Shown in pieces: positions 1 to 7,677 of a stretch of DNA of 29,008 nucleotides; within the stretch, counting starts at the first letter, position 1, and each line of letters opens with the position of its first letter. The notes under the pieces are model-generated. The model saw only the letters and a program-made list of their open reading frames with translations, was not told the DNA's origin and searched no databases. Source of the stretch: JAENVT01 sp031430695 (lineage in GTDB: Bacteria > Actinomycetota > Acidimicrobiia > Acidimicrobiales > Ilumatobacteraceae); contig JANPBZ010000095.1 in the NCBI GenBank assembly GCA_031430695.1, forward strand, positions 1 to 29,008, given 5' to 3'. A program made the position numbers and the translations under genes.

Positions 1-2040
1 GAGCTCGATCACGACGCGCTGCAGGCGCTTCCCGCTGGGCCTGACAGCAGTTTTGGGGGGGGGCAGCGCGTGGCTTTCTTGGCGCTGGTATTTGGGGGGG
101 AGCGTGTGCTGCTGGTGCAGCGCAGGGGGTGGGGCAAGAGCGCCGTCTACTTCGTGTCCACTGATCTGCTCCGCAAGAACGGGTTCGGGCCGACGCTGCT
201 CATCTCGCCACTGCTGGCGTTGATCCGCAACCAGATCGACGCGGCGCGGCGGCTGGGGGTTCGGACGTTGACCATCAACTCGGCATCCGAGACGACCGTG
301 AAGGAGTTGGCTTCGGCTCTTGCCAACGACGAGGTCGACCTGCTGCTGGTCTCACCCGAACGCCTGGCCAATCCGGAGTTCGCCGACAAGGTGATGCCGC
401 TTGTTGGTCGTCGCCCAGGTCTGATGGTGATCGACGAAGCGCACTGCATCTCCGACTGGGGCCACGACTTTCGCCCCGACTATCGCCGATTGTCGCAGGT
501 GATCGCCGGGCTCGGGACGGGGATTCCGGTTCTGGCGTGCACCGCCACTGCCAACGACCGCGTGGTCGCCGATGTCTCCGATCAACTGGGTACGGGTATC
601 CGTGTGCTCCGTGGCCCGCTTGCCCGCGATGGTCTGGCGCTGCAGGTCATCGACATGCCATCTGCGGCCCAGCGCCTCGCATGGCTGCATCACGTGCTGC
701 CGACACTTCCCGGCACCGGCATCATCTACTGCCTCACCGTGCGCGACGTCGAGCTGGTCGCGGCATGGCTGCGCGGCCACGGCCACGAGGTGCTGCCGTA
801 CACCGGCGGCACGGATTCGGATCTACGGCTCGATGCCGAGGCCGCGTTGCAACGCAACGAGGTAAAGGCCTTGATCGCCACCACGGCGCTGGGCATGGGC
901 TACGACAAGCCCGACCTCGCGTTTGTTGTGCACTTTCAGGGGCCCGGCTCACCGGTCGGCTACTACCAGCAGGTCGGTCGCGCCGGTCGACAACTCACGA
1001 CCTCCGTCGGGGTGCTGTTGCGAGGCGTCGAAGACAGCGACATTCAGGACTGGTTCATCTCGACGGCGTTTCCCGACGAGCAACACGTCGATGCGGTGCT
1101 CGCCGTGTTCGCATTCGCCGCCGGTCCCATGACCCTCGGTCGGATTCTGGAGGAGGTCAACATGAAGCGTGGTGACCTCGAACTGGTGCTGAAGCAACTC
1201 ACAGTCGAGGGCGTGCTGCGACGGTTGTCGGGCTCCACGTACGAGCGAACGCTGAAGCCGTGGGTGTATCCAACTGAACGAGTTGCCGCCGTCACCTCCG
1301 ATCGTCGGCGCGAGCAGGAACAGATGGGCGAGTACGCCGAGTCCTCCGGGTGCCGGATGGCGTTTCTCGCGGCCGTGCTCGACGATCCCTCGCCCGGCGA
1401 TTGCGGGATCTGCGACAACTGCACCGGAGCCCATCTTGTGGTCGACCTCGATGCTGCCTTGGTCGCGGAGGCGCAGAGATACATCCGGCGCGGGTACGTC
1501 GTGATCGAGCCTCGCAAGAAGCGCGGCGGCAAAAAGCTGGCCGACGAACTCCGTTGCGAGGAGGGTCGCGCCCTGTGCATGTGGAACGACGCGGGCTGGG
1601 GCACGCTCGTGGCCACCGGCAGGCGCGAGGAGCGCTTCGACGATCGATTGATCCATGCGCTGGCTGAGATGGTGGCCGAGTGGGCGCCATCTCCGCAGCT
1701 GACATGGGTCACGTATGTTCCGTCGTTGCGCTTGCCCGGCCTCGTTCCCGACCTCGCCCAGCGAATCGCAGCGGTACTCGATCTTCCACTCGTCCCGCTG
1801 TTGGAGAGGACTCGTACCGCACCACCGCAGAAGCACATGCGGAACACCGCCCACCAAGAATCGAACGTGCTCGACGCGTTTCGGTTGGTCGGCACTCCGC
1901 TACCCGAGCCGGTCTTGCTCGTCGACGACGTGGTCGATTCGAAGTGGACACTGACCGAGATCGGAGTCCTCTTGCGAGAAGCCGGTTCGGGCCCGGTCAT
2001 ACCTCTTGCCCTTGGCTCGATGCTGGGGCGAGACTCGTAG
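1..2040 (+). CDS. recQ: RecQ-family DNA helicase fused to a C-terminal phosphoribosyltransferase domain (5' partial)
   Basis: ATP-dependent 3'-5' DNA helicase of the RecQ family. The frame is open from base 1, so the true start lies upstream. The GTG at 70 is internal, because the motif-0 region (F...GQ, about 52-66) precedes it. Seen in order: Walker A GWGKS (127-141), DEAH box (433-444), the ACTATAND motif, the helicase C lobe with TTALGMGYDKPD and QQVGRAGR, then a RecQ-type cysteine cluster ending GDCGICDNC. The last part (about 1560-2040) is not a normal RecQ HRDC domain. It contains VLLVDDVVDSKWT (1912-1950), the PRPP-loop signature of type I phosphoribosyltransferases as in ComF. The DprA-like gene starts 3 bases after the stop, so the two are probably cotranscribed. 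Runs of G near the start look like base-call errors. The helicase call is secure; a catalytic role for the PRTase part is inference. Confidence 0.9.
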   Translation, partial: ELDHDALQALPAGPDSSFGGGQRVAFLALVFGGERVLLVQRRGWGKSAVYFVSTDLLRKNGFGPTLLISPLLALIRNQIDAARRLGVRTLTINSASETTVKELASALANDEVDLLLVSPERLANPEFADKVMPLVGRRPGLMVIDEAHCISDWGHDFRPDYRRLSQVIAGLGTGIPVLACTATANDRVVADVSDQLGTGIRVLRGPLARDGLALQVIDMPSAAQRLAWLHHVLPTLPGTGIIYCLTVRDVELVAAWLRGHGHEVLPYTGGTDSDLRLDAEAALQRNEVKALIATTALGMGYDKPDLAFVVHFQGPGSPVGYYQQVGRAGRQLTTSVGVLLRGVEDSDIQDWFISTAFPDEQHVDAVLAVFAFAAGPMTLGRILEEVNMKRGDLELVLKQLTVEGVLRRLSGSTYERTLKPWVYPTERVAAVTSDRRREQEQMGEYAESSGCRMAFLAAVLDDPSPGDCGICDNCTGAHLVVDLDAALVAEAQRYIRRGYVVIEPRKKRGGKKLADELRCEEGRALCMWNDAGWGTLVATGRREERFDDRLIHALAEMVAEWAPSPQLTWVTYVPSLRLPGLVPDLAQRIAAVLDLPLVPLLERTRTAPPQKHMRNTAHQESNVLDAFRLVGTPLPEPVLLVDDVVDSKWTLTEIGVLLREAGSGPVIPLALGSMLGRDS

Positions 2041-2042
2041 CC

Positions 2043-2969
2043 GTGACAGATACGTTGCTGGAAGCGCTGTTGCTGACGAATCGCCTGGTCGACGTGGGCG
2101 CTAAGCCGCTGTCGTCGAGCGAGTTCTGGACACTCAGTCGCTCCGTCGAAGACCTGTCGCAGCTGGCTGGCGCGTCAGTGGCGTCCATCTCCGAGGTATC
2201 GGAATTGTCCGCGGATGGGGCGGAGCGCGTCGCCCAACTCCTCAGTGCTGGAACCGCGTTCTCGTTCGAACGCGAGCGGCTGGAGGAGGAGGGCATTCAG
2301 CTCGTCTCGGCTCTCGATGACGCGTTCCCTGCACGACTACGCCAACGACTCGGCGATTCCTGTCCGGCGTTTCTACTCGTCGCTGGTCCGATCGACTTCC
2401 TCACCGTCTCAGCGGTCGGAGTCGTCGGTTCGCGAGATGCGTCCGAGCAGTCCTCGTCGGTTGCAGCCTCGACCGCAACGGAGGCGGCCCGCTCCGGACG
2501 GGCAGTGGTGAGTGGACTCGCGCGCGGCATCGATCAAGCAGCGATGGCTGCCGCGCTCGACGCTGGAGCGCCGGTCGTCGGATTCCCGGCCGAGGGTCTG
2601 CGGGTTGTCGCTCGCAATGCCGAGATCCGCCGGCGAGTGCATGCTGGCGAACTGTGCATGGCGAGCCCTTACGGACCTTCCACGCGATTCACGGCCGGCA
2701 ACGCCATGGGTCGCAACAAACTCATCTACGGCCATGCCGACATCACCCTCGTCGTCTGTTCGGACCTGGGATCGGGCGGCACATGGGAGGGAGCGAGCGA
2801 GGCAATGCGCCGCAACTTCGGCCGGGTGGCCGTGTGGATCGGCGAGGGCGTCGGGCCCGGGAACGCAAAGCTGGTCGAGTCAGGCGGATCGCCGATCACC
2901 GACTTTCACGATCTCCTCACCATCGAGGCCGTCGCTCTGCCGCCAATGCAGCCCTCGCTGTTCGAGTAG
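2043..2969 (+). CDS. DprA/Smf-like DNA-processing protein
   Basis: A 308-residue protein with the Rossmann-like SLOG fold of DprA/Smf, which in transformable bacteria binds incoming single-stranded DNA and loads RecA. Visible signatures are VVGSRDAS, VVSGLARGIDQAA, the FTAGNAMGRNKLIYG segment standing where DprA has FpxRNRiia, VVCSDLGSGGTWEGA, and a late nucleotide-fold strand. The usual AH after GID is replaced by AAM, and RNR is RNK, so this is a divergent branch rather than the orthodox competence DprA. The N-terminal 90 residues are helical with no clear family. The GTG at 2043 is chosen because it follows the RecQ stop by 2 bases. The pairing with a helicase-PRTase fusion recalls the ComFA/ComFC/DprA set. 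The family call is strong; the function in this organism is open. Confidence 0.85.
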   Translation: MTDTLLEALLLTNRLVDVGAKPLSSSEFWTLSRSVEDLSQLAGASVASISEVSELSADGAERVAQLLSAGTAFSFERERLEEEGIQLVSALDDAFPARLRQRLGDSCPAFLLVAGPIDFLTVSAVGVVGSRDASEQSSSVAASTATEAARSGRAVVSGLARGIDQAAMAAALDAGAPVVGFPAEGLRVVARNAEIRRRVHAGELCMASPYGPSTRFTAGNAMGRNKLIYGHADITLVVCSDLGSGGTWEGASEAMRRNFGRVAVWIGEGVGPGNAKLVESGGSPITDFHDLLTIEAVALPPMQPSLFE

Positions 2970-3078
2970 CAATCGCGTGGAGAGTCGTTGTTCGGACGCT
3001 CTGTCCGCAACGTCGCGAAGGCGCAAGTCGGTGGCGTTGTCATCCTCGAGGTGCAGGTGGACCGACATCGTGGTGGAT

Positions 3079-3095
3079 CTGAACGGTTGGTTCAG
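3079..3095. terminator. Small hairpin between convergent genes, possible bidirectional terminator
   Basis: CTGAAC-GGTTG-GTTCAG forms a perfect 6-bp stem with a 5-base loop. It lies in the 165-base gap between the converging DprA-like gene and the ADP-ribosylglycohydrolase gene. A second 5-bp hairpin (CGGAC-GCTCT-GTCCG) is at 2993-3007. Neither is followed by a T run, so intrinsic termination is only a possibility. Nothing else was seen in the gap. Confidence 0.25.
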
Positions 3096-3134
3096 CACGC
3101 TGCAGACAATCTGATCGGGAGTTCGTCGAGGGGT

Positions 3135-4541
3135 TCAGCCGCGATCGCGCAGCTGCAACTCCTCGACGAACGACTCGTTCAGGAAGTGGGCGTCGGGCCA
3201 CGTCGTGGCGAGCAGCGCCTTGGCATCGGCAAACGAGCGACCGTGCCGCATCATGTGCGCGGCCAGTATCAACCCGGTGCGGCTGCGACCGCCGTTGCAA
3301 TGCACCAGCACCTGTCGACCCTCCGCGAGCAACGCGGCGATCGAGCCGAGCACGTCGTCGACCACAGTTGCCAGCGCCGGATTGTGGTCGCCGTCCTTGT
3401 CGATCAGGTACGCCTCACGTCGAATCGGCCGTCGCATCGTCTGGTCGATGCGGCACAGCGAGACGACGGCCCAATCGTCGGGCACGGTGCGAGCCCCGCT
3501 GCGATTGCTGGCCCACAGTCGCGGCAGGACCTCACGGGGCTCCATCGGCACCTCGTCGTCGAGGTTGTCGTACGACGGGTGGCCCACCAGCGACAGCGCC
3601 AACCGCTGGAGCGAGAGATGGTCGTAGTGGTGGATCGTGCCATCGACATCGGTCACCTGACCGTGGAGGTACGTCACCCAACGCGATGGGATTGCCTGGA
3701 TTCCGAACCTGGCACCGGCCAATGCCCCGGCCACCGCGGCCACAGAGTCGGTGTCTCGACCCATGTCGATCAGCGCAGTCACCACATCGGCGAACGAGTC
3801 GAACCTCCGCAGCGCCCACACGGCCTGGGCGAGTGCTCCCATGGCCGATCCGTTGCCCGGCCCGCCGGATGTCGGCGTCCACGACGGGGCCAACAATGGT
3901 TCGTACGCCGCACGCATGTCGTCGGGCAGCATCTCGACGACATCGTCGATGGCGCCGACCGGATCGTCGCCCTCCAACGCAACGCGCACGAGTTCGTGCT
4001 GCATCGCCACCGCCCACAGGCACAGCGGATCGGCATGAGTCACGGCCGACAGCTTCAATGCCGCATCGGTGGTTGCAGCTCTGCCGTGGGATGCGAAGAA
4101 CACAGCGCCCGCGGCGGCCCGCATGATCGAGCCGTTGCCGGCCGTATTGTGTCCGTTGCGAGCCAGCATCACCTCGCGCGCCGCGTCGGGAGCGTGGAGC
4201 GGCGACTCGAGCACCTCGCGCGTGAGGTTGCCGACATCCTTGGCAGACCGACCCCAGGCACGGAAGCGGTCGAGTTGATCGTCGACATCGATGCCGTTGC
4301 TCTCGAGGAGACTCTCGGCGACGACTACACCCATCTCGGTGTCGTCGGTGAACTGCCCCGGCTCCCAGATGTTGTTGCCGATCAACTCGCCGATGCCGCC
4401 GTGCACGGCTGTCGGGAATCTTGCTGAGTACTCGCCCGGCTCGCCGAATTCGAAAGGCGCACCCAGCGCATCACCCACCGCAGATCCGACGATGCACCCA
4501 ATCGCCCGTTGCCGGCCAGGCGTCGAATTCAAGCCACTCAT
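3135..4541 (-). CDS. ADP-ribosylglycohydrolase fused to a dual-specificity-type phosphatase
   Basis: Two enzymes in one 468-residue chain. Residues about 10-300 are an ADP-ribosylglycohydrolase (DraG/ARH fold, removes ADP-ribose from proteins or small molecules). It shows GxxxGDALGAP near residue 19-29, the magnesium motif FTDDTEM (64-70, D66/D67) and the second metal motif GRDTDS (261-266). Residues about 310-468 are a cysteine phosphatase of the dual-specificity type, with the P-loop HCNGGRSRTG (H414, C415, R421: CX5R). Both active sites look intact. The ATG at 4541 is preferred over a TTG at 4559, because AGGGAG lies 8 bases upstream of the ATG. No signal peptide or membrane segment is visible, so it is cytosolic. 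It may undo ADP-ribosylation and phosphorylation together; the substrate is unknown. Confidence 0.9.
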   Translation of the reverse strand: MSGLNSTPGRQRAIGCIVGSAVGDALGAPFEFGEPGEYSARFPTAVHGGIGELIGNNIWEPGQFTDDTEMGVVVAESLLESNGIDVDDQLDRFRAWGRSAKDVGNLTREVLESPLHAPDAAREVMLARNGHNTAGNGSIMRAAAGAVFFASHGRAATTDAALKLSAVTHADPLCLWAVAMQHELVRVALEGDDPVGAIDDVVEMLPDDMRAAYEPLLAPSWTPTSGGPGNGSAMGALAQAVWALRRFDSFADVVTALIDMGRDTDSVAAVAGALAGARFGIQAIPSRWVTYLHGQVTDVDGTIHHYDHLSLQRLALSLVGHPSYDNLDDEVPMEPREVLPRLWASNRSGARTVPDDWAVVSLCRIDQTMRRPIRREAYLIDKDGDHNPALATVVDDVLGSIAALLAEGRQVLVHCNGGRSRTGLILAAHMMRHGRSFADAKALLATTWPDAHFLNESFVEELQLRDRG

Positions 4542-4596
4542 CTCCGCCGCTCCCTGCAACTCGCTGTACCCCGAACTGTCGACGCTGAGACCATTC

Positions 4597-5256
4597 CTAC
4601 GTGCCCCAGAACGGGTCGATCAAGCCGACGCTGCGGAAGTAGTCCTTGGCCTCTGCTGGTTCGCGGCGAACGTATCCGCGTTCCAACCTTCCCTCGTACC
4701 AGCGACTGGCGAAGTGCCACAACGTCTCGACGTTCATCACGTAGCCACGAGTATTGCCGGTGGCCGTCAGCCAAGAGTCGACACATCGCTCGCTGCAGAA
4801 CAACAGTTGGTTGCCACAGGCGTGCACCACGTCGTCCCATACGTGTGCGGCCGGCACCAGGAAATGGGCGACCCAGTCGCTCACCGGTGGCGCATGACGA
4901 TTGACGACCCACGCCTGCGGTCGGTCGCAGCCGGGGCACTGTGTGGCGACCAGCACGTCGGGCTCGTCGGTCAGCAGGTGGGGGAGCGCGAACGAATCCC
5001 AGCAGCACCCGCCCCACCACAGCGTGTCGCGTCCCATCACCGAGAACCCGAGGTTGATCGATGCGAACGGATGCGCCATCACGATCTCGCCGGCTGCGTC
5101 GAGAGCGACGTGTCGTTGCTGGGCGAGTTGTTCGAGACCGCTGGTCACCTGTTCCGTTGTTGAGTGGAGTGTGGTCGCCAACCCGTCGGTTGGTGGCACC
5201 CGCCCGATCCGCCGGAAGCTGTCGTAGATGAGCAGGCGCAGATCCTCGAGGTCCAT
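4597..5256 (-). CDS. Organomercurial lyase (MerB)-like protein
   Basis: A 219-residue protein of the alkylmercury lyase fold, with an N-terminal winged-helix-like part (1-60) and the MerB core after it. MerB breaks carbon-mercury bonds using Cys-Asp-Cys. Here C84-C-W-D87 matches the CxxD element, and C147 in HACGNQ is the candidate second cysteine. There are further cysteine pairs at C107/C110 and C154/C158, which could bind metal. No merA, merR or mercury transport gene is in the window, so resistance to organomercury is not implied by context; many relatives of this fold have other or unknown roles. A TAGAGT hexamer (5263-5268) ends 6 bases before the ATG, suggesting a leaderless transcript. 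It is divergent from the nitroreductase, and the 3' neighbour is the ADP-ribosylglycohydrolase on the same strand. Confidence 0.75.
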   Translation of the reverse strand: MDLEDLRLLIYDSFRRIGRVPPTDGLATTLHSTTEQVTSGLEQLAQQRHVALDAAGEIVMAHPFASINLGFSVMGRDTLWWGGCCWDSFALPHLLTDEPDVLVATQCPGCDRPQAWVVNRHAPPVSDWVAHFLVPAAHVWDDVVHACGNQLLFCSERCVDSWLTATGNTRGYVMNVETLWHFASRWYEGRLERGYVRREPAEAKDYFRSVGLIDPFWGT

Positions 5257-5262
5257 TGCGAC

Positions 5263-5268
5263 ACTCTA
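5263..5268 (-). promoter_or_regulatory. -10 hexamer for the MerB-like gene (leaderless)
   Basis: On the minus strand TAGAGT is followed by 6 bases and then the ATG at 5256, the distance expected when transcription starts at the start codon. No convincing -35 was seen. Confidence 0.4.
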
Positions 5269-5320
5269 CGAAACGGCGCCGGTCAGTACGCTCGGCTCGT
5301 CATCCACGAAGGAGTGTCGC

Positions 5321-5971
5321 ATGAGCCTGCTCGAACTTGGTCCCGACGAGTTGCTGTCCACAACACGGGCGGTGCGTAAACGCCTCGACTTCACCAAACC
5401 GGTACCCGACGACCTGGTTCGCGAATGCGTAACGATGGCATTGCAGGCGCCGTCGGGCAGCAACCAGATCGCGATGCGGTTCGTGGTGGTGCGCGACACA
5501 GCGACGATCGCCGCCATCGCCGAAGTGTACGCACAGTGCTGGCAGACCTACACGACCTCGCCTCAGTTCGCCGGTGCCATCAAGCGCGACACCGACGAGC
5601 ATCAGGCGCAGCAGGACCGCGTTGTCGATTCGGCCACCTACCTCTCGCAGCACATGGGCGAGTGCCCGGTACTGGTTCTGGCGTGCACGACGTCGCGTCG
5701 CCTCGATGGCGTGCCGGCGGCACAATCGGCATCGGCACTCGGCAACATCCTGCCGGCGATGTGGAGCTTCATGCTGGCCGCTCGGGCCCGTGGGTTGGGC
5801 ACGGCGTGGACCACCATCCACTTGATGATGGAGCAGGCCGTCGCCGACATCGTCGACATCCCGTTCGACACGATGCAACAGGTGTGCCTCAGCCCGCTCG
5901 CGTTCACCAAGGGAACCTCGTTCAAGCCGGCGATTCGGCCGGATCCCGACACGGTGATCGACTGGCGCTGA
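5321..5971 (+). CDS. Nitroreductase-family flavoprotein
   Basis: A 216-residue FMN-dependent oxidoreductase of the nitroreductase fold, using NAD(P)H to reduce nitro compounds, quinones or similar substrates. The visible signature is the N-terminal RxxRKRLDFTKPVPDDLVRECVTMALQAPSGSNQ segment type, in which the Arg and the PSGSN loop bind the FMN phosphate. The C-terminal half has the helix-rich GLGTAWTT dimer and cofactor segment. The ATG at 5321 is fixed by AAGGAG (5309-5314) with a 6-base spacer; the longer open frame upstream has no such support. A TACGCT hexamer at 5287-5292 could be its -10. It stands alone, between the divergent MerB-like gene and a convergent lipoprotein gene. The substrate cannot be told from the sequence. 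Confidence 0.85.
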   Translation: MSLLELGPDELLSTTRAVRKRLDFTKPVPDDLVRECVTMALQAPSGSNQIAMRFVVVRDTATIAAIAEVYAQCWQTYTTSPQFAGAIKRDTDEHQAQQDRVVDSATYLSQHMGECPVLVLACTTSRRLDGVPAAQSASALGNILPAMWSFMLAARARGLGTAWTTIHLMMEQAVADIVDIPFDTMQQVCLSPLAFTKGTSFKPAIRPDPDTVIDWR

Positions 5972-5976
5972 AGTTT

Positions 5977-5991
5977 CCGAAGTTTCTTCGG
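5977..5991 (+). terminator. Short hairpin after the nitroreductase gene
   Basis: CCGAAG-TTT-CTTCGG begins 5 bases after the stop codon: a 6-bp stem with a 3-base loop and no following T run. It is a possible weak terminator. Confidence 0.3.
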
Positions 5992-6044
5992 TCGGGGTGG
6001 CAATCGGCGCTATTTGACCGCCGATCAGTTCGTCCAACGCTCTG

Positions 6045-6083
6045 TGTCAGCTCATGGAACGACAGTCGTTCAAGGAGCTGACA
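6045..6083. other. Strong imperfect palindrome / stem-loop in a convergent gap
   Basis: The outer arms TGTCAGCTC (6045-6053) and GAGCTGACA (6075-6083) are perfectly complementary over 9 bp. The pairing can extend outward by two wobble pairs and two Watson-Crick pairs to 6041/6087. Inside lies GAACGAC-A-GTCGTTC (6057-6071), a second palindrome, separated from the outer stem by a 3x3 internal loop. It sits between the nitroreductase and lipoprotein gene ends. It could be a bidirectional terminator, a protein operator, or a structure masking the ribosome-binding site of the small ORF at 6083. There is no T run. Confidence 0.6.
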
Positions 6084-6166
6084 TGGAAGTCAGCACAGCG
6101 CCAGAACTGCCATGCCGCGGACCAGCCTTCGCCATTTCGCGACAACTACAACTGGTCGCTCCGTGA
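6083..6166 (+). CDS. Possible 27-residue small ORF with a good ribosome-binding site
   Basis: The ATG at 6083 is preceded by AAGGAG (6072-6077) at a 5-base spacing, a better site than most genes in this window have. The ORF runs 27 codons to TGA. The peptide starts MEVSTAPELPCRGP and has one cysteine. It shows no membrane segment or known motif. The ribosome-binding site falls in the 3' arm of the 6045-6083 hairpin, so translation could be controlled by folding. It may equally be chance: it is short and unrecognised. Confidence 0.25.
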   Translation: MEVSTAPELPCRGPAFAISRQLQLVAP

Positions 6167-6174
6167 ACCGCCGC

Positions 6175-7656
6175 CTAGACGCACAATCCGTCGGTGGTGA
6201 CACCGCGGCGGCACAACACGCGCCGAGTGGCTTGGCTCGTGATCGACCCATCGGGTTGCGGGCCTACGGCGACGACCTGGTACAGCGCCCCGGCGCCCGA
6301 GTCGTCGCAGAACTGCCGCAGTTCGATGTAGAAGGGACCGTTGAAGCCGTTGGAGCTGATGAAGGTGCGTGCCAGCGAAGCACATTCACCTTCGCCGTCG
6401 TCGGCCAGCAACGCTTGGGCAAGGGCATCGACATCCGGCGTCTGTCCGCCCGACCATTGGGGTTCCAGATCACGAATCTGCTGTGTCACGTCCTCGGCCA
6501 CCGGGCTCGGTATCGCCCACTGTGGCGGCTGGCTCCACTGACCTGTGGCAGCGACTGGGCCGTCGACCGGCAGCAGTAACATCCCGCCGGTTTCGGTGTC
6601 GATCAGCGCGCCCGTCGTTGGTCCGTGCCCGCTGGCGACCAGGTAGTCACCTCGATCAACGATCTCACTGACAACTGTCGGGCCGGCCGGCAGTGTGAAT
6701 TCGCGTCGGTTGGCTCCGTCGGTGCTGGCGATCACCAACTGTTGGGTCGCGTTCTGATCGTTGGGGGTGAGTACAGGTGTTGCCTGGTCGTTGGCGGTGA
6801 GCACACGTGTTGCCCACGTGAGCCAGGCTCCGTCAGCGGCGATCGCCAGTGCCGCCGGTGCGGCCGGGTCGTCGACATACTCGGTGGCCAGCCCGACCTG
6901 CGGGAAGTCGATGGGGTCGAGGTTGCCGTCGAGGTCGACGCTCCACGGCTTGACAAGAACCTCCGACGACCAGATTCCGGCGAGGATTCCGCCGCCGTAT
7001 GTGATGTTCACCGCTGTCTCCCAGCCACCGACATCGGTGATCTTGTGGCGGTCGCCGGTGTCGAGGTCGAGCGAATGCAGCTCGTCGAGGACCTCGACTT
7101 GGGGAACCTCACGAAGCAGGTTGACGTTGTAGAACAGGGTGGCGCGACCATCGACGACCCCGGCATCGTGCAGTTGCAGGTACGTGCCGGCCTCGGCGGT
7201 CAGCACCACCTCGTCACCGCCGTCGTTGCCGATGCGCCTGATGGTCGGGGGTGTCGTTGTGTCTTCGAAATCGCGGGAGTCCACCACCAACCAGCCGTCG
7301 CCCCGGGGGTCGGCGACGACATCGGCGAACACGTCGGCACTGATGATCCGATCGTCGCTGCCCGTCAACAAATGCAGACCGTCCTCGCCGGCGACGGCAA
7401 CCTCGATGCCGTCGGGGATCGCCCAGATCGCTGCGACCCTCGCCGGCATGGTGGTGGTCGTCGTTATCTGTGGAGTCGTGGTGGTGCTGGCAGGTGGCAG
7501 CGTCGTCGCCGGCGCCGTCGTGTCGAGTGGCGCGGTGTCAACTGGTTGCGTCGAGACGGTGTCCGACTTGTCGCCGCACGAGACTGCGAGCAGGGCCAGC
7601 GCGGCCAGGAGTACGAGGCTGCGTGCGGCGGCGGTGTGGGTGGCGTTGATGGGCAA
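6175..7656 (-). CDS. Predicted secreted lipoprotein of unknown function
   Basis: A 493-residue exported protein. The N-terminus has a basic/hydrophobic signal (SLVLLAALALLAVSC) ending in a lipobox-like LAVSC with lipidation Cys27. A Thr/Pro-rich linker (about 33-70) follows, as in many actinobacterial surface lipoproteins. The main body has repeated short beta-strand-like segments with Asp/Gly turns (for example DGWLVVDSRDF), which would fit a beta-propeller-like sensor, but no family was recognised. The C-terminal ~80 residues hold several cysteines (GECAS, QFCDD, VLCRRG, GLCV) that may form disulfides outside the cell. The only in-frame start is TTG at 7656, 21 bases after the aminotransferase stop, so it is probably the last gene of that transcript. 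Export is well supported; the function is unknown. Confidence 0.75.
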   Translation of the reverse strand: MPINATHTAAARSLVLLAALALLAVSCGDKSDTVSTQPVDTAPLDTTAPATTLPPASTTTTPQITTTTTMPARVAAIWAIPDGIEVAVAGEDGLHLLTGSDDRIISADVFADVVADPRGDGWLVVDSRDFEDTTTPPTIRRIGNDGGDEVVLTAEAGTYLQLHDAGVVDGRATLFYNVNLLREVPQVEVLDELHSLDLDTGDRHKITDVGGWETAVNITYGGGILAGIWSSEVLVKPWSVDLDGNLDPIDFPQVGLATEYVDDPAAPAALAIAADGAWLTWATRVLTANDQATPVLTPNDQNATQQLVIASTDGANRREFTLPAGPTVVSEIVDRGDYLVASGHGPTTGALIDTETGGMLLLPVDGPVAATGQWSQPPQWAIPSPVAEDVTQQIRDLEPQWSGGQTPDVDALAQALLADDGEGECASLARTFISSNGFNGPFYIELRQFCDDSGAGALYQVVAVGPQPDGSITSQATRRVLCRRGVTTDGLCV

Positions 7657-7677
7657 AGTATTGCCGGATCGACGGCG

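Noticed and set aside
2880..3098. Minus-strand ORF of 72 codons after the DprA-like gene
   Set aside because: It overlaps the DprA-like 3' end and shows no family features; the region between the convergent genes was treated as non-coding.
2988..4427. Plus-strand open frame of 479 codons
   Set aside because: Antisense to the ADP-ribosylglycohydrolase/phosphatase fusion, whose catalytic motifs are unambiguous.
6057..6071. GAAC...GTTC palindrome considered as a third LexA box
   Set aside because: The half-sites are 7 bases apart (GAAC-N7-GTTC), not the 4 required and seen at imuA' and imuB.
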